Positions 28,224 to 36,775 of a stretch of DNA of 64,000 nucleotides are shown one piece after another (the stretch's first letter is position 1; the number at the start of each line of letters is the position of its first letter). The position numbers were made by a program, and so were the translations under genes. The DNA comes from Micromonospora sp. WMMD1128 (lineage in GTDB: Bacteria > Actinomycetota > Actinomycetes > Mycobacteriales > Micromonosporaceae). The DNA lies in the NCBI RefSeq assembly GCF_027497235.1, contig NZ_CP114902.1:1-64000 (forward strand), given 5' to 3'. The notes beneath the pieces were generated by a model. The model saw only the letters and a program-made list of their open reading frames with translations, searched no databases and was not told where the DNA came from.

Positions 28224-28256
28224 ACGGGTGTCAATAATGTGGTCAAGGACACCCGT
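28224..28256 (-). terminator. Hairpin between lipoprotein and nitroreductase genes
   Basis: A 9-bp stem ACGGGTGTC / GACACCCGT with a 15-nt AT-richer loop, 13 bp after the stop of the lipoprotein gene. It could terminate that transcript or be an operator for the nitroreductase gene, which starts 40 bp further. Confidence 0.45.
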
Positions 28257-28269
28257 AACGGACAAAACG

Positions 28270-29037
28270 CTACGACGGTTCCGGTGTGGACCCGTCCCGA
28301 CCCACCGGCTCACCCTCGGTCACCGCGCCCGCCAGGTCGATCGTCGCCGGAGCCGGGCCCGGCTCACCGGTCAGCGTGAGCGCGCCGAAGGTGGCACGCA
28401 CCGCCACCGGGGTGCCGTCCTCCCGGAAGCAGTAGACGCCCACGTCAAGCGGCGCGTTGAGCGAGGCCGAGGTGGAGTCGACCGTGTAGCACCGGCCGTC
28501 GTCGACGCCGGACGGCGGCGTGGCGGGCGAGACGACGAGCGGCGCGCGCCGGTCGGTGAGCACCTCCAGCCAGTCGGTGAACGGGTGCTGCACCCGCGGG
28601 TCCAGCCGGCGTGGCATCGCGTCGTCGGCGTCGCCGAGGCGCACGCACCCGGCCGGCCGCGTCCACCCGGCCGAGGGCAGCGCGCACTGGAACAGGCCGT
28701 CCGAGGTGCCGGCGAGGGAGACGTCCACCGTGCCGTTGCGCCCCCAACCGGGCACGTCGACCCGCCAGCTCCCGTCGTTAGCGCTTGTCACCGCGACCGG
28801 TCGGGCGGCGCCGCCGGGTGGCGCGAAGGCGTACGTGGCGGTGAGGTGCCGGTCCTGGGCGGCGGCGGCAAGCCCGGCCAGCTCGTCGCGGGCGGCGTCG
28901 ACCTGCACCGACACCGGATCGGGGGTGCCGGTCGGGGTCGCCTCCCGCGGGTCGGGGACGCAGGCGGCCAGCAGCGCCGGCAGGGTGAGCGCGAGCAGGC
29001 CGGCCAGCCGGCGGGCCGCGCGTCGGTGAGCGTGCAC
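28270..29037 (-). CDS. Putative lipoprotein of unknown function
   Basis: 255 residues. Basic N-terminus, hydrophobic [16 protein letters not shown] with a lipobox, so anchored outside the membrane. The body is beta-rich ([20 protein letters not shown] and [20 protein letters not shown]) with paired Cys ([10 protein letters not shown] / PAGCVRLG and RCYTVDS / VYCFREDG), resembling LppX-like or outer-surface lipid/ligand-binding folds, but no family is firmly recognised. GTG 29037 start. Divergent from the lysC region. Confidence 0.72.
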   Translation of the reverse strand: MHAHRRAARRLAGLLALTLPALLAACVPDPREATPTGTPDPVSVQVDAARDELAGLAAAAQDRHLTATYAFAPPGGAARPVAVTSANDGSWRVDVPGWGRNGTVDVSLAGTSDGLFQCALPSAGWTRPAGCVRLGDADDAMPRRLDPRVQHPFTDWLEVLTDRRAPLVVSPATPPSGVDDGRCYTVDSTSASLNAPLDVGVYCFREDGTPVAVRATFGALTLTGEPGPAPATIDLAGAVTEGEPVGRDGSTPEPS

Positions 29038-29276
29038 CAGGCCATTCTGCGCCGCCGCGACCGTCCGGGTCAGCCCACCGTACGGCTGTACCGTTTGCGG
29101 CCCGTGTGGCCCCCGAGGCTGGTGAGCCGCCCCACCCCGGGGCCGGATGGTGGGATCACCCGACCCGGCGGCGTGACCCGCCCGATACCCTGAAGAGGTC
29201 TGACACGCGCCGCCGGACCGAGAGACCCGGCGGCGTCGGCACGCTCAGGGCCGTCACTGGAGGGGAGCGCACCGTC

Positions 29277-30542
29277 GTGGCACTCGTGGTGCAGAAGTAC
29301 GGCGGGTCCTCCGTCGCCAACGCCGAGCGGATCAAGCGGGTGGCCGAGCGCATCGTGGCGGCCCGCAAGGCAGGTGACGACGTCGTCGTGGTGGTCTCCG
29401 CCATGGGCGACACCACCGACGAATTGCTCGACCTGGCCAACCAGGTCAGCCCGCTGCCGCCGGGCCGCGAGCTGGACATGCTGCTCACCGCCGGGGAGCG
29501 GATCTCCATGGCGCTGCTCGCCATGGCCATCCACAACCTGGGGTACGAAGCCCGCTCGTTCACCGGCTCGCAGGCCGGCGTGATCACCACCTCGGTGCAC
29601 GGCCGGGCCCGGATCATCGACGTGACTCCGGGGCGGCTCAAGGGCGCGCTGGACGAGGGCGCGGTGGTCATCGTCGCCGGTTTCCAGGGCGTCTCGCAGG
29701 ACACCAAGGACGTCACCACCCTCGGCCGGGGCGGTTCGGACACCACCGCGGTGGCGCTCGCCGCCGCGCTCCACGCGGACGTCTGCGAGATCTACACCGA
29801 CGTGGACGGCATCTTCACCGCCGACCCGCGGATCGTGCCGAACGCCCGGCACATCGAGCGGATCACCTACGAGGAGACGCTGGAGCTGGCCGCCTGCGGC
29901 GCGAAGGTGCTGCACCTGCGCAGCGTGGAGTACGCCCGACGCGCGGGGTTGCCGATCCACGTCCGTTCGTCATACTCGACCAACACCGGCACGATGGTCA
30001 CCGGATCGATGGAGGACCTTCCTGTGGAACAGGCACTGATCACCGGCGTCGCCCACGACCGCAGCGAAGCGAAGATCACCATCGTCGGGGTGCCCGACGA
30101 GCCGGGCGCCGCCGCGCGGATCTTCGACACCGTGGCCGGTGCCGAGATCAACATCGACATGATCGTGCAGAACGTGTCCACCGAGGGCACCGGCCGCACC
30201 GACATCTCGTTCACGCTGCCCAAGGCGGACGGTCCGACCGCGATGGCCGCGCTCAGCAAGATCCAGGAGCCGGTCAAGTTCAAGGGCCTGCTCTACGACG
30301 ACCACGTCGGCAAGGTCTCGCTGATCGGCGCCGGCATGCGTTCGCACCCGGGCGTCGCCGCCGGCTTCTTCGCCGCCCTCGGCACCGCCGGCGTGAACAT
30401 CGAAATGATCTCCACCTCGGAGATCCGGGTCTCCGTGGTCTGCCGGGACACCGACCTGGACAAGGCGGTCAAGGCCATCCACGACGCCTTCGAGCTGGGT
30501 GGTGACACCGAAGCCGTCGTCTACGCCGGCACCGGGCGGTAA
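29277..30542 (+). CDS. lysC: Aspartate kinase (alpha subunit)
   Basis: Phosphorylates aspartate, first step toward lysine, threonine, methionine and diaminopimelate. 421 residues, as in other actinobacterial LysC. Kinase motifs: [20 protein letters not shown] at the start, [16 protein letters not shown] in the centre, [13 protein letters not shown]. The C-terminal ACT pair includes [20 protein letters not shown] and [16 protein letters not shown], the feedback site for lysine plus threonine. GTG 29277 follows GGAGGGGAG. A second product starts inside (30024). Operon with asd, 5 bp downstream. Confidence 0.96.
   Translation: MALVVQKYGGSSVANAERIKRVAERIVAARKAGDDVVVVVSAMGDTTDELLDLANQVSPLPPGRELDMLLTAGERISMALLAMAIHNLGYEARSFTGSQAGVITTSVHGRARIIDVTPGRLKGALDEGAVVIVAGFQGVSQDTKDVTTLGRGGSDTTAVALAAALHADVCEIYTDVDGIFTADPRIVPNARHIERITYEETLELAACGAKVLHLRSVEYARRAGLPIHVRSSYSTNTGTMVTGSMEDLPVEQALITGVAHDRSEAKITIVGVPDEPGAAARIFDTVAGAEINIDMIVQNVSTEGTGRTDISFTLPKADGPTAMAALSKIQEPVKFKGLLYDDHVGKVSLIGAGMRSHPGVAAGFFAALGTAGVNIEMISTSEIRVSVVCRDTDLDKAVKAIHDAFELGGDTEAVVYAGTGR
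30024..30542 (+). CDS. Aspartate kinase beta subunit (internal in-frame start)
   Basis: An internal GTG at 30024 ([19 protein letters not shown]) with GGAGGA at 30011-30016 sits exactly where C. glutamicum and Bacillus lysC start their separate regulatory beta subunit. The product, 172 residues, would contain only the two ACT domains and form an alpha2beta2 enzyme. The in-frame start and its ribosome binding site are seen; use in vivo is inferred from known relatives. Confidence 0.72.
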   Translation: MEQALITGVAHDRSEAKITIVGVPDEPGAAARIFDTVAGAEINIDMIVQNVSTEGTGRTDISFTLPKADGPTAMAALSKIQEPVKFKGLLYDDHVGKVSLIGAGMRSHPGVAAGFFAALGTAGVNIEMISTSEIRVSVVCRDTDLDKAVKAIHDAFELGGDTEAVVYAGTGR

Positions 30543-30547
30543 CGCCG

Positions 30548-31606
30548 ATGGCGTCGCTGCCCACCCTCGCCGTGGTCGGGGCGACAGGTGCCGTCGGCAC
30601 GGTGATGTGCCAGATCCTCTCGTCCCGGCGCAACGTGTGGGGCGAGATCCGGCTGCTCGCCTCCGAGCGCTCGGCCGGCCGGCGGGTGCCGTGCCGGGGT
30701 GAGGAACTGACCGTGCGGGCCCTCACCGCCGAGGCGTTCGACGGTGTCGACGTGGCGATGTTCGACGTGCCCGACGACGTCTCGGCCGAGTGGGCGCCGG
30801 TCGCGGTGGCCCGTGGCGCGGTGGTGGTGGACAACTCGGGCGCGTTCCGGATGGAGCGGGACGTGCCGCTCGTGGTTCCCGAGATCAACCCCGAGCAGGT
30901 ACGCGACCGGCCCCGGGGCATCGTCGCCAACGCCAACTGCACCACCCTGGCGATGATCGTGGCAATTGCTCCGCTGCACCGGGAGTACGGCCTGCGCGAG
31001 CTGGTCCTCGCCTCCTACCAGGCGGCCTCCGGGGCGGGACAGGCCGGGGCGGACGCGCTGCACCTGCAACTCGGCAAGGTCGCCGGGGACCGCGGGCTCG
31101 GCTCCCGGGCCGGCGACGTGCGCCAGGCGGTCGGCGACGAGCTGGGCCCGTTCCCGGCCCCGCTGGCGCTCAACGTGGTGCCCTGGACGGGCTCGCTCGG
31201 CGACGGCGGCTGGTCCACCGAGGAGCTGAAGCTGCGCAACGAGTCGCGCAAGATCCTCGGCCTGCCCGACCTGAAGGTCTCCGCCACCTGCGTACGGGTG
31301 CCGGTGGTGACCGGCCACTCGGTCGCCGTGCACGCGGTCTTCGCCACCGAGGTGGACGCCGAGGGCGCCCGCCAGGCGCTGCGTAACGCACCGGGGGTGA
31401 TCCTGGTCGACGACCCCGCCGCCGGTGAGTTTCCGATGCCGATCGACGCGGTCGGCACCGACCCGTCCTGGGTCGGCCGGATCCGCCGCGCGGTGGACGA
31501 CCCCCGCGCCCTGGACCTCTTCGTCACAGGTGACAACCTCCGCAAGGGCGCCGCCCTGAACACCGCCCAGATAGCCGAACTCCTGGCCAAGGACCTGACC
31601 CGCTAG
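30548..31606 (+). CDS. asd: Aspartate-semialdehyde dehydrogenase
   Basis: Reduces aspartyl phosphate to the semialdehyde with NADPH. 352 residues. NADP site LAVVGATGAVGTVMCQIL, VVDNSGAFRM, active-site Cys in ANANCTTLAM, substrate Arg/His region CVRVPVVTGHSVAVHA. Directly follows lysC, the standard actinobacterial pair. It converges with the diguanylate cyclase gene, 12 bp apart. Confidence 0.96.
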   Translation: MASLPTLAVVGATGAVGTVMCQILSSRRNVWGEIRLLASERSAGRRVPCRGEELTVRALTAEAFDGVDVAMFDVPDDVSAEWAPVAVARGAVVVDNSGAFRMERDVPLVVPEINPEQVRDRPRGIVANANCTTLAMIVAIAPLHREYGLRELVLASYQAASGAGQAGADALHLQLGKVAGDRGLGSRAGDVRQAVGDELGPFPAPLALNVVPWTGSLGDGGWSTEELKLRNESRKILGLPDLKVSATCVRVPVVTGHSVAVHAVFATEVDAEGARQALRNAPGVILVDDPAAGEFPMPIDAVGTDPSWVGRIRRAVDDPRALDLFVTGDNLRKGAALNTAQIAELLAKDLTR

Positions 31607-31618
31607 CCCGACCACCCC

Positions 31619-33076
31619 TTAGGCGGCGGAGAGGTGGACGCCGTCCCGGCCGTGGCGCTTCACCGCGTACAGGGCCTGGTCGGCTCGGTGGAGGGTGCGC
31701 TCGGGGGATTCGCCCTGGCGGGGCAGCGCGACGCCGACGCTTATCGTCCGGCCGGTGCGTCGGGCCGCGTCGGTGAGCCGCTCGGCGATCCCGACCGCCT
31801 CCTGCGGATGGCTCACCTCGATCACCGCGACGAACTCGTCGCCGCCGGTCCGGTACAGCTCGTCGCCCTGCCGCAGCGCGCCCTCAAGCGCCCGGGCCAG
31901 CCCCACCAGCAGGCGGTCGCCGGCCTGGTGGCCGTACGTGTCGTTGACGTCCTTGAACCCGTCGACGTCGATCGCCAGCAGGGCGGTACGCCCCGGCGTG
32001 GCGCTGGCGATCCGCCGCCCGAACGGCCCGGTGTGCCGGAGCCCGGTGAGCGGGTCGGAGCTGGCCTGCTCGCGTAGTCGCGCCAGGGTACGCAGCCGGT
32101 CGAGGCAGGTCCACGCCTGCCCGGCCAGCAGCTCGATCAGGTTGACCGTGGTCGGGTCCGGCCGTAGCGACCGTTCGTCGGCGACCAGCAGCACCCCACC
32201 GGCGGACGGCGCGCCGACCGGCACCGCCACGAGTGTGTACGCGCCGGCCCGGGTCAGCGGCAGGTATTCCTCGGTCGGCGGGTGCCCCGCCTCGCCGAGC
32301 GTGTACGCCGAGCCGTACCGGTGGGCGCGCTCGATCATCTTCTCCAACGCGGCCGGGCCCGCCTCGGCCAACTCGGCCCGGATCCGGGTCTCCAGCTCGC
32401 CCGGGGTGTCGGTGGCCGCGCCCAGCCGGGGTCCGTGGCGGCCGGTGAGCACCAGCACGGCTGCGGAGAGCGCGGACACGTCCCGCGCCGCGGCGATCGC
32501 GGCGGCCATCAGGTCCCAGTCGGTCGGGGCGGCGGTGAACGCGGCGGCGTGCCGGAGCAGCTTCTCGCTGCGGCTTTCGGCGGGTGGCCCGCCGAGCGCC
32601 GCGATCCGGGCGCCGAGCCGGTCGGCCAGCCGTTCGGCGGTCGCCTGCCACGGCGCGAGCGTGACCGGTCCGCTCCACTGGAGGTCGAGCACGCCGATCG
32701 GGGCGCCGGCCGGGTCGCGTACCGGCACGCAGAGTTCAGCGGTGACGTCCGGGCGGACCGGGAGGTAGTCGGGATCGGCGGCGACGTCGGGAACGGCGGC
32801 GGTCTCGCCGGAGGTGTAGACCCGCCGCACCACCGACGGTTCGGGCCGGTGCCGCGCCGGCGCCGTGCCGTCGGTCGTGGCCGACACGTGCGAGAAGACC
32901 TGCCAGGCGCCGGTGGCGGCGACGCATCGGAGACGGTCGTGGACGCGGAGCAGGACGGTGGCGGTCGCCGGGGTGTGCCGGGCGAGCGCGGCCACGGTCC
33001 ACTGGCACGCCTCGGGCACGGTCGACGCCGTGGGGAGGCGCGCCGTGACGTCGCGGAGGACTCGCTCGTGATCCAC
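31619..33076 (-). CDS. Diguanylate cyclase with GAF-type sensor domains
   Basis: 485 residues from GTG 33076, which has AGGA five bases before it; upstream TTG/other codons lack a site. Residues 1-160 form a GAF-like domain (VYTSGETAAVPDVAADPDYL ... ELCVPVRDPAGAPIGVLDL), a second GAF-like segment follows, and the C-terminal 160 residues are a GGDEF domain with LAIDVDGFKDVNDTYGHQAG and an intact GGDEF active site (YRTGGDEFVAV). It makes the second messenger c-di-GMP, which controls development in actinomycetes. No EAL domain and no membrane segment, so it is a cytoplasmic sensor. Confidence 0.92.
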   Translation of the reverse strand: MDHERVLRDVTARLPTASTVPEACQWTVAALARHTPATATVLLRVHDRLRCVAATGAWQVFSHVSATTDGTAPARHRPEPSVVRRVYTSGETAAVPDVAADPDYLPVRPDVTAELCVPVRDPAGAPIGVLDLQWSGPVTLAPWQATAERLADRLGARIAALGGPPAESRSEKLLRHAAAFTAAPTDWDLMAAAIAAARDVSALSAAVLVLTGRHGPRLGAATDTPGELETRIRAELAEAGPAALEKMIERAHRYGSAYTLGEAGHPPTEEYLPLTRAGAYTLVAVPVGAPSAGGVLLVADERSLRPDPTTVNLIELLAGQAWTCLDRLRTLARLREQASSDPLTGLRHTGPFGRRIASATPGRTALLAIDVDGFKDVNDTYGHQAGDRLLVGLARALEGALRQGDELYRTGGDEFVAVIEVSHPQEAVGIAERLTDAARRTGRTISVGVALPRQGESPERTLHRADQALYAVKRHGRDGVHLSAA

Positions 33077-33141
33077 GTCGTTCCTGCTGGGAGGGGGGAT
33101 GGTCGCGATCAAATGTACTCATCTCCGGGTGTCGTCGACCT

Positions 33142-33173
33142 TCGTACACATGTGCTATCCACAGCCTGTGGAC
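33142..33173 (+). promoter_or_regulatory. 32-bp conserved promoter element, copy 2 (SOS-box-like)
   Basis: TCGTACACATGTGCTA followed by TCCACAGCCTGTGGAC, differing from the copy at 8682-8713 by one base. It lies 43 bp before ATG 33217 and points toward it. The box half GTGC is weaker as a LexA site than GTTC in copy 1. The diguanylate cyclase gene diverges on the other side. Confidence 0.55.
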
Positions 33174-33216
33174 GGCCTGTGGGTACGGTGGAGATCCCGG
33201 GTCCGAGGAGGCACTG

Positions 33217-34035
33217 ATGCTCAGCGGTCCGCGTCAGCCACCCGGCCGGGCGCTGGGCGTGCCGCTGCTCTGGTACGTCGCGTACGGGTCCAACCTGCAC
33301 GCGGCGCGGCTCGCCTGGTATCTGCGTGGCGGGCAGCCACCGGGCGGGCTGCGCACGTACCCGGGTTGCCGGGACTGCCGGCCGCCGCGGCGGACGGTGC
33401 CGGCGGTGATTCCCGGCGGGGTCTACTTCGCCGGCGAGTCCCGGGCCTGGACCGGCGGCATGGCGTTCTACGACCCGGAGCTGCCGGGCGGCGCGGCGGT
33501 CCGCGGCTACCTGGTGACGGTCGAGCAGTTCGCCGACATCGCCGCCCAGGAGATGTACCGGCCGCCCGGCGCGGACCTGGCGCGGATCCTCGCGGCCGTC
33601 GAAACCGGCCGGGCCACGCTCGGTCCGGGACGGTACGAGACGTTGCTGCGGGTCGGCGAACGCGACGGCCTGCCGATGCTCACCTTCACCACCGGCCACC
33701 GGGCGGTGGAGGTGCCCTGGACCCGACCGGCCCCGGTCTATCTCGGCATGCTGGCGCGCGGGTTGCGGGAGGCGCACGGCTGGGACGTCGCGGGGATCGT
33801 CGACTACCTGACGGGTCGGCCGGGCGTCGCCGGGCGGTGGACCCGGGCGGCGCTCCGCACGCTTGTCGCCTCCCAGATCTCCGACCGACCCTCCGGCGGC
33901 ACGGTCGAGTTCGGACAGACCGCCGTGGGTGCCGGACCGTCGGGTGTGATCGGCCGTTCGGTTCGCGATGGATGGCCCGGCGGGAGTTATTCCGGGGAGG
34001 AAGGTTGCCAGGGCAAGGTTTTCCGCGTGACATGA
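33217..34035 (+). CDS. Gamma-glutamylcyclotransferase-fold protein
   Basis: 272 residues. Near the N-terminus WYVAYGSNLHAARLAWYLRG contains the YGSN motif of GGCT/AIG2-like cyclotransferases, and GGVYFAGESRAWTGGMAFYD and VRGYLVTVEQFADIAAQE follow in the expected order. Members are sometimes mis-named histone deacetylase in databases. The substrate is unknown. The last 50 residues (after FGQTAVGAGPSG) are unlike the family and may be low-complexity extension. ATG 33217 follows GAGGAGG. Probably controlled by the element at 33142. Confidence 0.78.
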   Translation: MLSGPRQPPGRALGVPLLWYVAYGSNLHAARLAWYLRGGQPPGGLRTYPGCRDCRPPRRTVPAVIPGGVYFAGESRAWTGGMAFYDPELPGGAAVRGYLVTVEQFADIAAQEMYRPPGADLARILAAVETGRATLGPGRYETLLRVGERDGLPMLTFTTGHRAVEVPWTRPAPVYLGMLARGLREAHGWDVAGIVDYLTGRPGVAGRWTRAALRTLVASQISDRPSGGTVEFGQTAVGAGPSGVIGRSVRDGWPGGSYSGEEGCQGKVFRVT

Positions 34036-34040
34036 GCGTC

Positions 34041-34074
34041 GACGCCGGCTCCCTGGTCCCTGGGAGCCGGCGTC
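34041..34074 (+). terminator. Terminator after the cyclotransferase gene
   Basis: A 13-bp perfect stem GACGCCGGCTCCC / GGGAGCCGGCGTC, 5 bp after the stop. The rest of the 312-bp gap, up to 34347, holds only the presumed promoter of the 5'-nucleotidase gene; I see no gene, repeat or riboswitch there. Confidence 0.82.
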
Positions 34075-34347
34075 CTCCGGTTCCGGGCCGCGCGCCCTCG
34101 TCCCACGGCAATTCACCCGACCGTCATGTCGGACTCGTCGGGCAGACCGGCACCTGTCGTCCGGCCCATCCAGGATTCCGCATGCCACCAGGTCGACCTG
34201 CGGCCCGGTGGATGAGAAGCTACCCCGGGCGGGGCGGCGTTCCCCCGATCGCCGCCGTCCGCGATCGACCCCTGTCACGGCACGGATCAGGGCCGCCGGG
34301 CGAACCATCGTCCGGCCACCACGCGCCGGTATCTCACGAGGAGTTCC

Positions 34348-36090
34348 ATGTCCGTCCCCGGGATGCGCCGCCGGGCCGCCGTCGGCCTGGCCGCACTCAC
34401 CGCGACCGCGTTCACCGCGGTCGCCGTTCACCCCGACCAGGCCGAGGCCCACTCGAAGCCGGTCGACGTCCAACTGCTCGCCATCAACGACCTGCACGGC
34501 AACCTGGAGCCACCGACCGGGTCCAGCGGCACCATCGACGGGCAGACCGCCGGTGGCGTGGAATACCTGGCCAGCCACCTCAAGGCCATGCGCGCGGCGG
34601 CCAAGAAGCAGGGCAAGGGCACGGTCACGGTCGCCGCGGGCGACCTGATCGGCGCCTCGCCGCTGCTCTCCGCCGCCTTCCACGACGAGCCCACCATCGA
34701 GGAGATGAACCTCGCCGGGCTCGAGTTCGCAAGCGTCGGCAACCACGAGTTCGACGAGGGCGCCACCGAATTGCTGCGGATGCAGCGCGGCGGTTGCCAC
34801 CCGGTGGACGGCTGCGCCGACGGCACCCCGTTCAAGGGCGCCAAGTTCAAGTACCTCTCGGCGAACGCGTTCAAGACCTCCACCGGCCTGCCGCTGATGC
34901 AGCCGTTCGGCATCAAGATCGTCAAGGGTGTGCCGATCGGCTTCATCGGGATGACCCTGGAGGGCACCCCGAACATCGTCAGCCAGCAGGGCGTCGCCGG
35001 ACTGCGCTTCACCGACGAGGCCGACACCGCCAACAAGTACGCCAAGATCCTGCGACTGCTCGGCGTCAAGAGCATCGTGGTGCTGCTGCACGAGGGCGGC
35101 GTGCAGAACGGCGGCGGCATCAACGACTGCACCGGGTTCAGCGGGCCGATCGTCGACATCGCCAACCGGATGGACCCGGCCATCGACGTGATCGTCAGCG
35201 GGCACACCCACGCCGCGTACAACTGCAACATCAACGGCAAGCTGGTCACCAGCGCCAGCTCGTTCGGCCGCCTCGTCACCGACATCAACCTGAAGATCGA
35301 CCCGCGTACCCGGGACGTCATCAGCGCGTCGGCGAACAACGTCGTGGTCACCCGCGACGTGGCCAAGGACCCGGCCTCGACCGAGCTGATCAACAGGTAC
35401 AAGACCGCGCTTGGCCCGGTGGCCGACCGGGTGGTCGGCGAGACCAGCGAGGCGATCACCAAGACCCAGGAGAACCTGTACCAGACCGGGGTCGACGCCA
35501 ACGGCCAGCCGACCTACCAGACCGGTGAGTCGCCGCTGGGCAACCTCATCGCCGACTCACAACTCGCCGCCACCGACAACGAGCAGAACGCCGTCGCCGC
35601 GTTCATGAACCCCGGCGGCGTACGCGCCGACATCGACGCCGGCCCGGTCACCTACGCCGAGGCGTTCACCGTCCAGCCGTTCGCCAACAACCTGGTGACG
35701 CTGGACCTGACCGGGGCGCAGCTCTACTGCATGCTGGAGCAGCAGTTCACCGTGGCCCGGGTGCTCTACGCCTCGTCGAGCGTGCACTACGTCGTCGACG
35801 TCGACGGCACCACCGCGCCGGCCGGCACGCCGTGCGCCGGCACCCGCGTGGTCCGGGGCAGCCTCACCATCAACGGCACCCCGGTGACCGACACCGCCAC
35901 GTACCGGATCACGGTGAACAACTTCCTCTCCGGTGGTGGCGACGGCTTCAGCGTCCTGACCGGCGGCACCAACGCGGTCACCGGCCAGATCGACCTGGAC
36001 GCCCTCACCGCGTACCTGACCGAGAAGTCGCCGGTGTCCGCGCCGGCGCTGGACCGGATCCAGACCACCGCGGAGGTCCCCGCCGCCTGA
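34348..36090 (+). CDS. Secreted bifunctional UDP-sugar hydrolase/5'-nucleotidase
   Basis: 580 residues. Twin-Arg-like MRRRAAVGLAALTATAFTAV signal region. Metallophosphatase motifs: LLAINDLHGNLEPP, AAGDLIGASPLLSA, GNHEFDEGATEL, VVLLHEGG, IVSGHTHAAYNC. The C-terminal 5'-nucleotidase domain shows NPGGVRADIDAG, YAEAFTVQPFANNLVTLDLT and NNFLSGGGDGFSV. It hydrolyses extracellular nucleotides to scavenge phosphate and nucleosides. There is no C-terminal anchor, so it is probably released. GAGGAG precedes ATG 34348. Confidence 0.94.
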   Translation: MSVPGMRRRAAVGLAALTATAFTAVAVHPDQAEAHSKPVDVQLLAINDLHGNLEPPTGSSGTIDGQTAGGVEYLASHLKAMRAAAKKQGKGTVTVAAGDLIGASPLLSAAFHDEPTIEEMNLAGLEFASVGNHEFDEGATELLRMQRGGCHPVDGCADGTPFKGAKFKYLSANAFKTSTGLPLMQPFGIKIVKGVPIGFIGMTLEGTPNIVSQQGVAGLRFTDEADTANKYAKILRLLGVKSIVVLLHEGGVQNGGGINDCTGFSGPIVDIANRMDPAIDVIVSGHTHAAYNCNINGKLVTSASSFGRLVTDINLKIDPRTRDVISASANNVVVTRDVAKDPASTELINRYKTALGPVADRVVGETSEAITKTQENLYQTGVDANGQPTYQTGESPLGNLIADSQLAATDNEQNAVAAFMNPGGVRADIDAGPVTYAEAFTVQPFANNLVTLDLTGAQLYCMLEQQFTVARVLYASSSVHYVVDVDGTTAPAGTPCAGTRVVRGSLTINGTPVTDTATYRITVNNFLSGGGDGFSVLTGGTNAVTGQIDLDALTAYLTEKSPVSAPALDRIQTTAEVPAA

Positions 36091-36104
36091 CCCGCACCAC
36101 CAAC

Positions 36105-36131
36105 GGGCCCCGGAGCTGTGCTCCGGGGCCC
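36105..36131 (+). terminator. Terminator after the 5'-nucleotidase gene
   Basis: An 11-bp perfect stem GGGCCCCGGAG / CTCCGGGGCCC with loop CTGTG, 14 bp after the stop. Confidence 0.85.
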
Positions 36132-36158
36132 GCTGCCGTCCGCCACCCACCTTCGGTG

Positions 36159-36221
36159 CGTTGATCAAGGGGTTCGCGTCGGAGCACGTGCCTCACGGTG
36201 ACGCAAACTCCTTGATCAACG
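36159..36221. repeat. Large imperfect palindrome with TTGATCAA ends
   Basis: Arms of 22 nt (36159-36180 and 36200-36221), 20 of 22 positions pairing, with a 19-nt loop. The outer part CGTTGATCAAGG is exact on both sides. The architecture matches dispersed palindromic repeats seen in Micromonosporaceae genomes, but only this one copy is in the window. It lies between the terminator of the nucleotidase gene and the next gene. Confidence 0.65.
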
Positions 36222-36271
36222 AGCGGGGTGGGGAGGGGTGGGGGTGAGGGTGGCTGGTTTGGGATGTTGGG

Positions 36272-36748
36272 GTGGTGAGTGCGACCTGGCGTCATCTGCC
36301 CGCTCCCGCCCGCGAGATCGCTGTGACCGCCAGTGATGCGGTTGACGCGGCCCGGGCGCGCGACGCCGAGGCGTACCAGCCGGCCGTGGAACGACTCGCC
36401 GCCGCCGACCGGGCCGGGCTGGTGCTCGGCGGCGTGGTCCGGCTGCTGCTGGAGGAGGGGCATCCGGACGGGCTGGACGGCGACGACGTCCGCCAGGTGC
36501 TGGAGCGTTGCGTCCGGTCGAGCGCGGCGTGGTGGCCCGAGGTCGACCCGCACGTGCTGCTGGTGCTGCTGGCCGGCGCGCTCGGCGTCTACGACCCGGG
36601 CGACGACGAGAACCCACCCGACCCGGGGGCCGTCGCCCGGCACGCCCCGCTGCTTGTGGCCGACCTGCTGGCGGTCACCGGGCGCCCGCTCGCCGGCTAC
36701 CTGGACGCGGCGTTCACCGAGGTAGCCCGCACCGAGCTGCACGACTGA
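36272..36748 (+). CDS. Conserved hypothetical helical protein
   Basis: 158 residues, mostly helical, Ala/Val/Asp-rich: ARARDAEAYQPAVERLAAAD, VLGGVVRLLLEEGHPDGLDG, DDVRQVLERCVRSSAAWWPE. No membrane segment or signal peptide. I do not recognise a named family, though the pattern resembles small actinobacterial proteins of unknown function. GTG 36272 or GTG 36275 is the start. The gene converges with the antiporter gene, 27 bp apart. Confidence 0.7.
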   Translation: MVSATWRHLPAPAREIAVTASDAVDAARARDAEAYQPAVERLAAADRAGLVLGGVVRLLLEEGHPDGLDGDDVRQVLERCVRSSAAWWPEVDPHVLLVLLAGALGVYDPGDDENPPDPGAVARHAPLLVADLLAVTGRPLAGYLDAAFTEVARTELHD

Positions 36749-36775
36749 GCATGCGTCCGGGCCGGCGGCGTCCGA

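Noticed and set aside
33099..35528. An 809-codon plus-strand open frame
   Set aside because: Arg/Pro-rich shadow frame of the GGCT-like and 5'-nucleotidase genes. It did help reveal the repeated VHM-YPQPVD translation that comes from the 32-bp element.
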